A stretch of 39,145 nucleotides of DNA from CAYVXE01 sp964455375 (GTDB taxonomy: Bacteria; Zhuqueibacterota; Zhuqueibacteria; Oceanimicrobiales; Oceanimicrobiaceae): contig CAYVXE010000035.1 in the NCBI GenBank assembly GCA_964455375.1, positions 1 to 39,145 on the forward strand, written 5' to 3'. The notes beneath the pieces were generated by a model. The model was not told the origin of the DNA and searched no databases. It worked only from the letters and a program-made list of their open reading frames with translations. Positions 6,681-13,690 of the stretch are shown piece after piece; within the stretch, counting starts at the first letter, position 1, and every line of letters starts with the position of its first letter. The position numbers were made by a program, and so were the translations under genes.

Positions 6681-8101
6681 GTCTTGCCGTGTCGGAACAG
6701 AAAATATTCGATAAACCTAAATCCAATTGTGGAATTGTCGGGGTCTTTGGTCATGAGGACGCTTCGCTCTTTGCGTATCAGGCACTATATGCGCTGCAGC
6801 ATCGCGGGCAGGAGAGCTCAGGCATTGTCTCCACAGACGGGAAAAATGTTTTTCGTCACGTGGGGTTAGGTCTTGTCACCAATGTTTTTTCCGATATTTC
6901 CATCCTTAAATCTTTAAATGGAAAGTTAGCGGTTGGTCATAACCGGTACTCAACGACGGGTTCCAATATGCTGCACAACGCCCAGCCGTTTCTGGTGAAT
7001 TTTAAGGATGGTCCGTTAGCTATTTCGCACAATGGTAATTTTATTAATTCGCGTTCCGTGCGTTCACGCCTGGTGAGTGAGGGTGCAATTTTTCAGACGA
7101 CGTCGGATACGGAAGTGATTCTGCATTTATTGGCGCGTTCAAGAAAACCACATATTGCAGAAAAATTGCAAGACGCGTTCGGTACGCTGCACGGCGCTTA
7201 TTCCATTGTTCTTTTATCCAGAGATAAAATTATTGGGATTCGTGACCCGCGCGGCTGGCGGCCGCTATGCCTCGGAGAAAAAGAGGGCGCCTGGTTTATC
7301 ACCTCGGAGTCCTGTGCCCTGGATTTAATCGATGCGAAATATGTACGTGAAATCGAACCGGGTGAAATCGTCACTATCGACAAGAACGGGCCTGAGACGA
7401 CCTGGCTGGAAGAAAAGGCGGAACGATGTGCCTGTATTTTTGAGCATGTCTATTTTTCCCGCCCGGACAGCAAAATTTTCAATGAAAATGTTGACAGAGC
7501 GCGTAGAAAACTCGGTAAAAATTTAGCTCTCGAGCATCCTGCGGATGCCGACATTGTAATTTCGGTGCCTGATTCATCCAACACGGCGGCTCTCGGATAT
7601 TCGAGCCGATCCGGCATAAAGTTTGAAATAGGTCTCATCCGGAATCATTATGTAGGCCGAACGTTTATTCACCCTGAGCAGTCGTTCAGGGATTTCAACG
7701 TGAGGGTAAAATTCAATCCGGTGGAAGGCGTTTTAAAAAACAAACGGGTCGTCATTGTTGAAGATTCCATTGTCCGTGGCACCACACTCAAACATTTAAC
7801 GAAAATGCTGCGCAAAGCCGGCGCCAAGGAAGTGCACGTCCGGGTAAGTTCGCCGCCAATTGTGTCTCCCTGTTATTATGGGATGGATTTTCCCACAAAA
7901 GAGGAATTGATCGCCAATAGAAAATCTATCGATGAAATACGGGAATTCCTGGGGGTAGATAGTTTGAGCTACCTTTCCCTGCAAGGAATGGTGAGCGCAG
8001 TGTCAAAAGATAACGGTGGGTTCTGCACAGCATGTTTTACTGGAAAGTATCCCTTACTGCCCGAAGAGGATTTCAAGAAATTACAATTAGAAACCGATTA
8101 A
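6677..8101 (+). CDS. purF: Amidophosphoribosyltransferase (glutamine PRPP amidotransferase)
   Basis: PurF makes phosphoribosylamine from PRPP and glutamine, the first committed step of purine synthesis. The mature enzyme should begin at Cys18 (SNCGIVGVFGH), the N-terminal glutaminase nucleophile, after a 17-residue propeptide. LQHRGQESSGI and GHNRYSTTGS follow. The phosphoribosyltransferase loop is VVIVEDSIVRGTT (about 357-369). Cysteines in CACIFEHVYFSRPDS, SPCYYGMDFP and GFCTACFTGKYP indicate the [4Fe-4S] type known from Bacillus PurF. The length of 474 residues is normal. The GTG start overlaps the previous stop (GTGA). An in-frame GTG at 6689 is an alternative, also leaving a propeptide. 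Confidence 0.98.
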   Translation: MSLAVSEQKIFDKPKSNCGIVGVFGHEDASLFAYQALYALQHRGQESSGIVSTDGKNVFRHVGLGLVTNVFSDISILKSLNGKLAVGHNRYSTTGSNMLHNAQPFLVNFKDGPLAISHNGNFINSRSVRSRLVSEGAIFQTTSDTEVILHLLARSRKPHIAEKLQDAFGTLHGAYSIVLLSRDKIIGIRDPRGWRPLCLGEKEGAWFITSESCALDLIDAKYVREIEPGEIVTIDKNGPETTWLEEKAERCACIFEHVYFSRPDSKIFNENVDRARRKLGKNLALEHPADADIVISVPDSSNTAALGYSSRSGIKFEIGLIRNHYVGRTFIHPEQSFRDFNVRVKFNPVEGVLKNKRVVIVEDSIVRGTTLKHLTKMLRKAGAKEVHVRVSSPPIVSPCYYGMDFPTKEELIANRKSIDEIREFLGVDSLSYLSLQGMVSAVSKDNGGFCTACFTGKYPLLPEEDFKKLQLETD

Positions 8102-8133
8102 TTCTCGACTTAGAAAGGAATTTGTCAGATCAA

Positions 8134-9096
8134 ATGAAAAAATTACTTAAACCGTTCGATTATATTTTTGTTTTGAGGCCAATGTATTATTTGCCGTTAT
8201 GGTCACTGTATTTAGCTGGTTTTTATACTCAGAATAAAAATGTGATGGCTGCACATACGTTTGGCGAATCTAATGATACCGTTGTTCAAAGTGCGCTAAA
8301 ACTCGATTTAACAGGTTTGTGTCTCACATTGTTGATGGGTGGTATTTTTGTCCTTTATCAGGTGATGGACCGGAATGTTGAAAAAGAGTTTACCTTTATT
8401 GCCCCGGAAAAGATGACACCAAAAGCAGCCTTTTTTGAAGCCAGCGCTTTGATTGGCATCTCGTTAATCACCTCTTTCTTCTTCTCATTAACGGACGGCG
8501 TTATTTTATTATTGTTACTGTTTATCGCCGGGTATCTTTTTAATTTTAAACCGTTTAACTGGAAGAATAATGCATTCCTCGGATTGCTCGTAATAATAAT
8601 AAGCGGATGGCTTGTTTTTGCTCTCGGTTGGCTTGTAAACGGTACTTTTTCCAACCAGATGCTGCGTACTGCCATTCCTTATGTATTGTCAGTGGCTTGC
8701 ATTTATCTGTTTCTCACCATGCTTGACATGCAAAATGAAACGTCTGAAAAAAAGACTTTCGCACAAACATTCGGTTCTACAGTAACCGTGCTGATTGCAT
8801 TGCTATTAGCTATTATTGCTCTCATACTTTCATTGAACTCTGGCGATGAACTTATTTTTTATCCCACATTTTTTTCACTGCCATTTTTGATTTGGGTTGG
8901 TTTGAAATTCAATCAGAGTGAATTGGAGCGAGTGATAAAATATCCCGTGGCTATGTTTGCGATTTCAATCAGTATTAAATGGATTTTAACCTTTGATAAT
9001 TACGTTTTCGTGTTTATTTTAGCGGCCGTTTATATTGCATCGAAAATATTTCATAGGTTGCGGTTCGGCGTGAATAAGTCTACGTTGTTAACGTAA
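8134..9096 (+). CDS. UbiA-like membrane prenyltransferase (divergent)
   Basis: From the ATG at 8134 this is a 320-residue protein with about eight membrane helices. The opening LRPMYYLPLWSLYLAGF (about 12-28) resembles UbiA-family N-termini. The two Mg-diphosphate motifs are present but altered. YQVMDRNVE stands where NDxxDxxxD is expected, and LDMQNETSEKKTFAQTFG stands where DxxxD...GKxTLAxxLG is expected. UbiA enzymes attach polyprenyl chains to quinone precursors, haem or, in archaea, geranylgeranylglyceryl phosphate. The acceptor here is unknown. A longer frame opens at 8032 inside purF, but the ATG at 8134, after an AAGGAA, gives the more natural N-terminus. A ferredoxin follows after 11 bases. 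Confidence 0.7.
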   Translation: MKKLLKPFDYIFVLRPMYYLPLWSLYLAGFYTQNKNVMAAHTFGESNDTVVQSALKLDLTGLCLTLLMGGIFVLYQVMDRNVEKEFTFIAPEKMTPKAAFFEASALIGISLITSFFFSLTDGVILLLLLFIAGYLFNFKPFNWKNNAFLGLLVIIISGWLVFALGWLVNGTFSNQMLRTAIPYVLSVACIYLFLTMLDMQNETSEKKTFAQTFGSTVTVLIALLLAIIALILSLNSGDELIFYPTFFSLPFLIWVGLKFNQSELERVIKYPVAMFAISISIKWILTFDNYVFVFILAAVYIASKIFHRLRFGVNKSTLLT

Positions 9097-9107
9097 AGGA
9101 TGCAGCG

Positions 9108-9320
9108 ATGATCATTGCCGTTAATGACAAGTGTGACTTTTGTGGGACCTGCGTGGCTGTCTGTCCTGTGGATTGTATAGATTTATATGAAGCGAGAATT
9201 GCAATAAATTCAAGCTGCATCGATTGTATGCTTTGTGTTTGGATTTGTCCGGTAGAAACACTGACACCATTGGAACAAGTAGAGGATGTGGGATGCGAGA
9301 AAGCTACGACTGTATCGTAG
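9108..9320 (+). CDS. 2[4Fe-4S] ferredoxin
   Basis: This 70-residue electron carrier has two classical cluster motifs. Cys9, 12, 15 and 19 form CxxCxxCxxxCP; Cys37, 40, 43 and 47 form the second, also ending in CP. Cys23 is extra. AAAGGA at 9095-9100 is a well-placed ribosome-binding site. The last 28 bases overlap the start of the flavoprotein gene in another frame, which implies tight coupling of the two products. In Methanosarcina acetivorans a ferredoxin encoded next to geranylgeranyl reductase is its electron donor. The same partnership is likely here by analogy. The C-terminal tail after residue 55 has no recognisable motif. Confidence 0.93.
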   Translation: MIIAVNDKCDFCGTCVAVCPVDCIDLYEARIAINSSCIDCMLCVWICPVETLTPLEQVEDVGCEKATTVS

Positions 9321-10626
9321 TCGGCGGCGGTCCCGGCGGTTCCTGGGCAGCAAAATATGCAGCAGACCAGGGGGCAAGTGTTCTGCTGTTGGAAAAAGAC
9401 CGGGAAATCGGTACGCCGGTGCGCTGTGCGGAAGCAGTGGGAGTGGCAGGTCTGAAAGCTGTGGTTGAGCCGGAGCCGCGCTGGATCAGCAATGTCATTC
9501 ACGGTGTCGTCTTAGTTGCTCCTGATGGTAGTGAGGTTACAGTCACCGGTGAATTTGCGCAGGGGTACATGCTGGAGCGAAAGATTTTTGATTATGATCT
9601 CGCCCAAATTGCAACTATGAGCGGCGTGGAGGTTTTAACGAAAGCGTATGTTTATGATTTGATCAAACCGAACGGGACAGTGCAAGGGGTCAGATTTCAG
9701 CATCTTGGTGAAGATTATGAAATTCGTGCCAAAATCGTTATCGGTGCAGATGGTGTTGAATCCCGTGTGGGCCGTTGGGCTGGCTTAAAGACAAACATCA
9801 AAANNNNNNNNNNNNNNNNNNNNNNNNNNNNNNNNNNNNNNNNNNNNNNNNNNNNNNNNNNNNNNNNNNNNNNNNNNNNNNNNNNNNNNNNNNNNNNNNN
9901 NNNGATGGTGTTGAATCCCGTGTGGGCCGTTGGGCTGGCTTAAAGACAAACATCAAAATGCGGGATATGGAAAGCTGTCTGCAAATGACACTTTCAAACA
10001 TAGATGTCGATCCGAAATATATTTATTTTTATTTTGGCCGGAATATTGCGCCCGGTGGCTATTTGTGGGTTTTCCCGAAAAATGAGCGAGTCTCCAATGT
10101 CGGTATCGGGATATCCGGTGAATTTGCGAAACATAAATCCGCAAAGCGGTATTTGGAGGAATTTATCCACCAGCGCTTTCCTCATGCCGGTGCTCTTTAT
10201 ACCGTTGTGGGCGGCGTGCCGTGTGCTCCGACGCTAAAAAAAATCACTTCCGATGGATTAATGCTCGTGGGAGATGCTGCCCATCAAGTGAATCCCATGT
10301 CCGGCGGGGGAATTACCACAGCGATGTTAGCCGGAAAAATTGCCGGCACCGTCGCTGGTCGTGCGATTGCTCAGAATGATGTTTCCGGTAAACGGTTACA
10401 ACGATATGCACATGAGTGGCAAAAGGCAGAAGGCAAGAATCATGAGATTTTACATAAAATTAAAAAAGCGGTCTACAAATTAAGCGATGAAGATTTAAAC
10501 AAAACTGCTTCGGCGGTGTTGAGACTTCCACCGGAAAAACGCACTATCGTTAACATTTTTAAATCAGCTTTGATGAAACACCCGTCGCTTATTTTTGAAG
10601 TAGTCAAATTATTTATGCAAACGTGA
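9293..10626 (+). CDS. Geranylgeranyl-reductase-family FAD oxidoreductase, interrupted by an assembly gap
   Basis: The frame from ATG 9293 has a Rossmann FAD motif VVGGGPGGSWAA at 9-20, PVRCAEAVG with Cys45 at 42-50, and GADGVESRVGRWAGL just before the N run. After the gap come YLWVFPKNERVSNVGIGI and LMLVGDAAHQVNPMSGGGI, the second FAD-binding motif of this family. GGR enzymes saturate isoprenoid double bonds in archaeal lipids, chlorophyll side chains or menaquinone tails. The two halves are in different frames only because 155 bases (100 N plus a duplicated 55 bp) are inserted. Joining 9803 to 9959 gives one intact 392-residue protein, the usual length. The true substrate is unknown. Confidence 0.88.
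9804..9903. other. Run of exactly 100 N (scaffold gap)
   Basis: One hundred N bases is a common default for a join of unknown size. The flanking exact 55-bp duplication shows that the true gap is most likely negative, meaning overlapping contigs, and that no sequence is missing. Confidence 0.97.
9904..9958 (+). repeat. Second copy of a 55-bp exact direct repeat flanking the gap (assembly artefact)
   Basis: Bases 9904-9958 are identical to 9749-9803, the last 55 bases before the N run. Both encode the same stretch of the flavoprotein, beginning DGVESRVGRW. A 55-base overlap is what two contigs ending in a shared k-mer would give. Removing 9804-9958 restores the reading frame. Confidence 0.95.
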
Positions 10627-10634
10627 CATAATAA

Positions 10635-11201
10635 ATGCTTAAAATAAAATTTCAGGAATTGCGATATATTTCAAATATTCTAAGCCTCATGCGGGTGGTA
10701 CTGCTTTTACCCATCTACTACTTCATGCAGCTCAATACGCCTTCCGGTAACTACTGGGCAGTATTTGTCATGCTGTTAGCGGCGGCGACAGATGCATTGG
10801 ATGGTAAACTTGCCCGTAAACTCAAACAAAAATCTGACCTTGGAAGAATTCTGGACCCTTTGGCCGATAAAATCGGCGTCACAATTATGGCCATCCTTTT
10901 GGTTAGATTGCGGGGCTTACCAGTCTGGTTTTTAATTTTTGCCGTGGCCAGAGATGCAGTTATTTTGTTGGCGGGTTTCGTTTTGGCTGTACGCTCTAAA
11001 TTGGTTGTTGAATCAAATATGATTGGAAAAATAACGGTCAATTCTCTCGGAATGCTTATTATCTCTTACACGCTGCGATTAGATCTGCTGCGTTCTTTTT
11101 TTCTCTGGCTCAGCGTTTTGTTACTCGTTGTTTCTTCCTTAAGTTATGCTATAAAATTAGTAAAAATACTCCGGGCTCGCAGCGATGTTTCGATAACTTG
11201 A
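10635..11201 (+). CDS. CDP-alcohol phosphatidyltransferase (PgsA-like)
   Basis: This is a 188-residue inner-membrane enzyme. The catalytic signature D-x2-D-G-x2-A-R-x8-G-x3-D-x3-D is complete: it runs from DALDGKLARK to GRILDPLAD at about residues 52-78. The protein starts with YISNILSLMRVVLLLPIYY, as in PgsA, and has about five to six membrane helices. The family exchanges CMP of a CDP-diacylglycerol (or a CDP-archaeol-type lipid) for an alcohol such as glycerol 3-phosphate. It begins 9 bases after the GGR-like gene and shares its operon. PgsA is the simplest call, but the context leaves open another lipid substrate. Confidence 0.88.
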   Translation: MLKIKFQELRYISNILSLMRVVLLLPIYYFMQLNTPSGNYWAVFVMLLAAATDALDGKLARKLKQKSDLGRILDPLADKIGVTIMAILLVRLRGLPVWFLIFAVARDAVILLAGFVLAVRSKLVVESNMIGKITVNSLGMLIISYTLRLDLLRSFFLWLSVLLLVVSSLSYAIKLVKILRARSDVSIT

Positions 11202-11243
11202 ATAATCAGATTTTTTAGAGTCGTTGTGAGTATGAAATACAAC

Positions 11244-11380
11244 GAGACAGTCGAAAAAGTCGAAATCAAATAAATCTTCAGCCTGAGCGTAGACGAAGCA
11301 TAATTTGAAAACAATGGGTTGCAGCCTTCGACTCCGCTCAGGCTGATGCTAAAGCAGGTAACTACTTTTTCGGCAGTCTC
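11244..11380. repeat. Nested inverted-repeat element, 137 bp, MITE/REP-like
   Basis: Outer imperfect arms begin GAGACAGTCGAAAAAGT (11244) and end ACTTTTTCGGCAGTCTC (ending 11380). Inner arms TTCAGCCTGAGCG (11277) and CGCTCAGGCTGA (ending 11346) are longer and extend into GTAGACGAAGC and GCCTTCGACTC. The inner pair matches over about 19 of 21 positions. The element fills the gap between the lipid cassette and ftsY. It has no coding capacity. The CTGAGCGGAGTCGAAGG-type core is a motif I associate with dispersed intergenic repeats in many bacterial genomes. The rest of 11202-11424 holds a 7-bp hairpin (11221-11245) and nothing else I recognise. Confidence 0.7.
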
Positions 11381-11424
11381 AACATTTTGTTTCAGTAAAA
11401 TTAAAGGGAATTTGGAAACGAAAA

Positions 11425-12360
11425 ATGGCATCCATTTTCGAAAAACTAAAAAAGGGACTGGCGAAAACACGTGCCGGATTTGTGGATGAAATCGCAAGTT
11501 TGGTTAAAAATGAATATGTCATTGGTGATGATTTGCTCGATAAGGTGGAAGAGATTCTCATCGCCGCGGATATTGGTGTAGCGACTGCCATGGAAATCAT
11601 GGACAATTTAAAGGAACTGATTAACAAAAAAGGGTTCAGCGATCCAAAGCAATTAACCGGGTTTTTAAAAGAACAAATTCGGGATATTTTTAATATTGGT
11701 TCAGGTCCAGGTGCGGTTGTGTTTGACGGCTACGGGAATTTACCTGCCAAGCCATTTGTAATTATGATGGTTGGTGTAAATGGGACCGGTAAAACCACAA
11801 CAACAGCAAAATTAGCCAAATCATTTCACGATGATGGTAAAAAAGTGTTACTGGCCGCTGCGGACACCTTTCGAGCGGCTGCGTCGGAACAGTTGGAAAT
11901 TTGGGCACAGCGGGCGAAGGTAGATATCGTCCGCACCCAGCACGGAGGTGACCCTGCAGCCGTAGCTTTTGATGCCATCAAAGCGGCGCTTGCCCGTAAC
12001 GCTGATGTGTTGATTGTGGATACTGCCGGCCGTCTGCATACAAAATCGAATTTGATGGAAGAACTGAAAAAAATACACCGTGTTTTAGGCAAAGGTTTTG
12101 AAGGTGCACCGCATGAAATCCTCCTGATTTTGGATGCGACGACGGGACAAAACGCCATTGCTCAGGCCGAACAGTTTAAGGATGCCGTTCATGTGACCGG
12201 AATTGTAGTGACAAAATTAGATGGAACCGCAAAAGGTGGGATGGTGCTTGCGTTACAAGAGCAATTAAAACTCCCCGTAAAATTTATCGGGCTTGGCGAA
12301 TCCATGGATGATTTAAAACCCTTCGATTCCGAAACCTTCATCGAGGCATTATTTGTATGA
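11425..12360 (+). CDS. ftsY: Signal recognition particle receptor FtsY
   Basis: FtsY is the SRP receptor GTPase that docks ribosome-nascent-chain complexes at the inner membrane. The 311-residue protein has the short N-terminal NG form without a long acidic A domain. The N-domain helices (FEKLKKGLAKTRAGFVDEIA) come first. G1 is GVNGTGKTTTTAKLA (about 115-129). DTFRAAASEQL, DTAGRLHTKSNLMEEL, TKLDGTAKGGM and GLGESMDDLKPF complete the SRP GTPase signature. Amphipathic residues near the N-terminus may mediate membrane contact. rimO starts inside the last codons (ATGA overlap), so the two are cotranslated. Confidence 0.98.
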   Translation: MASIFEKLKKGLAKTRAGFVDEIASLVKNEYVIGDDLLDKVEEILIAADIGVATAMEIMDNLKELINKKGFSDPKQLTGFLKEQIRDIFNIGSGPGAVVFDGYGNLPAKPFVIMMVGVNGTGKTTTTAKLAKSFHDDGKKVLLAAADTFRAAASEQLEIWAQRAKVDIVRTQHGGDPAAVAFDAIKAALARNADVLIVDTAGRLHTKSNLMEELKKIHRVLGKGFEGAPHEILLILDATTGQNAIAQAEQFKDAVHVTGIVVTKLDGTAKGGMVLALQEQLKLPVKFIGLGESMDDLKPFDSETFIEALFV

Positions 12361-13658
12361 AAATAAATGTGACCACATTGGGCTGTCCGAAAAATATTGT
12401 CGATTCTGAATTTCTGTTGGGTGGATTGCAGGGCAAAGGGGTTGAATTGGTGGCCGACCCGATGCAGGCCGAAACCATTATCTTAAATACCTGTGGATTT
12501 ATTCAAGGTGCTAAAGAAGAATCCTTAGAAGCTATTCTGCAAGCAGTTGAGTTGAAAAAGAGGGGACAATGCCGAAAGGTTTTTGTGACCGGGTGTCTGT
12601 CTCAGCGCTATTCTGAAGAATTGAAGAAGGAAATTCCAGAAGTAGACGGTTACTACGGAAACCGGGATATGCAGCGAATTCTGAAACAGTTGCTGCTGGA
12701 GCTCGATTTAAAACGGGAGTTGACGGGTGAACGCCGCCTGACCACACCGTCGCATTTTGCTTATCTGAAAATATCCGAGGGATGTGAAAATCCCTGTACA
12801 TTTTGTGCCATTCCCGGGATTCGTGGAAAATTCCAGAGCCGTTCCATAGATGAGCTAATCAGGGAAGCCGAGATGCTCGCAACTCGTGGTGTAAAAGAAT
12901 TGATTATCATCGCACAAGACACCACGATCTACGGTAAAGACCGGTATGGAGAATCTAAACTTGTTGCCCTGTTGCACCGGCTGTCGGAGTTGGACGCATT
13001 CACATGGATGCGGCTACTCTACACCTATCCGGCTCATTTTAGCGATGATATCGTGGAGGCAATTGCCGAACATCAGAATGTTCTGCAATATGTAGATATG
13101 CCCATCCAACATATTTCCGACCGGTTACTCAAACGGATGGCTCGTAAAGCTTCCCGGAAAAGAATTGAACAGATCATTGACATGTTGCGCACAAACGTAC
13201 CGCAGGTGACGCTCCGCACGTCCCTCATCGTTGGATTCCCCGGGGAGGAGGAAGCAGATCATCAGGAACTGGTGGAGTTCGTTGAAAAGACGAGATTTGA
13301 ACGGCTTGGATTGTTTACGTATTCAAAGGAAGAGAATACCCCCGCATTTGATTTCAAAGATCAAATTCCTGATTATTTGATGCAGGAAAGATGGGCAGAA
13401 TTGAATGATGTACAAAGCCAGATTTCTCTTGGATTGAACAAAAAGACGATTGATTCAGTACAAAATGTAGTTATTGATGACTACGATTCTCAGTTGGATC
13501 GGTATATTGGCAGGACGGTCAGGGATTGTCCGGAAATAGATAATGCAATCATGGTGAAATCTTCGCATGATTTAGAGGTCGGGCAATTCTATGACGTCCG
13601 GGTGACACAGTGCTCGGAATATGATTTAACCGGCGAATTGGCCCCTATCGGCAGATAA
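12357..13658 (+). CDS. rimO: Ribosomal protein S12 methylthiotransferase RimO
   Basis: RimO is a radical-SAM enzyme that adds a methylthio group to the conserved Asp of ribosomal protein S12. The 433-residue protein has the N-terminal UPF0004 domain with TLGCPKNIVDSE (Cys10), NTCGFI and VTGCLSQRY, whose three Cys bind the auxiliary cluster. The radical-SAM motif CENPCTFC (Cys143, 147, 150) follows. The sequence ends with a TRAM-like domain, as expected. TLGCPKN with VDSE is typical of RimO rather than MiaB. The start overlaps the ftsY stop by 4 bases. Its stop codon lies inside a short palindrome at 13655-13671. Confidence 0.97.
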   Translation: MKINVTTLGCPKNIVDSEFLLGGLQGKGVELVADPMQAETIILNTCGFIQGAKEESLEAILQAVELKKRGQCRKVFVTGCLSQRYSEELKKEIPEVDGYYGNRDMQRILKQLLLELDLKRELTGERRLTTPSHFAYLKISEGCENPCTFCAIPGIRGKFQSRSIDELIREAEMLATRGVKELIIIAQDTTIYGKDRYGESKLVALLHRLSELDAFTWMRLLYTYPAHFSDDIVEAIAEHQNVLQYVDMPIQHISDRLLKRMARKASRKRIEQIIDMLRTNVPQVTLRTSLIVGFPGEEEADHQELVEFVEKTRFERLGLFTYSKEENTPAFDFKDQIPDYLMQERWAELNDVQSQISLGLNKKTIDSVQNVVIDDYDSQLDRYIGRTVRDCPEIDNAIMVKSSHDLEVGQFYDVRVTQCSEYDLTGELAPIGR

Positions 13659-13671
13659 CAAAATTTGTTAT
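13655..13671. promoter_or_regulatory. Short A/T-rich palindrome between rimO and the first GWxTD gene
   Basis: ATAACAAA and TTTGTTAT form a perfect 8-bp inverted repeat around one central A, overlapping the rimO stop. It could be an operator or a weak hairpin. No T-tract follows, so it is not a normal terminator. Confidence 0.35.
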
Positions 13672-13690
13672 AAAAGGATAAGGTTTTGTT

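Noticed and set aside
8032..8133. Upstream extension of the UbiA-like gene into purF
   Set aside because: The added residues are charged and come from the conserved purF C-terminus in another frame. ATG 8134 gives a normal membrane-protein start.
9080..9502. 140-codon minus-strand frame across the ferredoxin and GGR starts
   Set aside because: The opposite strand has two clear genes with Fe-S and FAD motifs; the antisense frame shows no family features.
9749..9958. True frameshift or pseudogene in the GGR-like gene
   Set aside because: The frame change is fully explained by the exact 55-bp duplication plus 100 N; one collapsed copy restores the frame.
11221..11245. TCGTTGT/ACAACGA hairpin after the CDP-alcohol transferase gene as a terminator
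   Set aside because: The stem is short and no T-tract follows. It is better listed as part of the repeat-rich gap.
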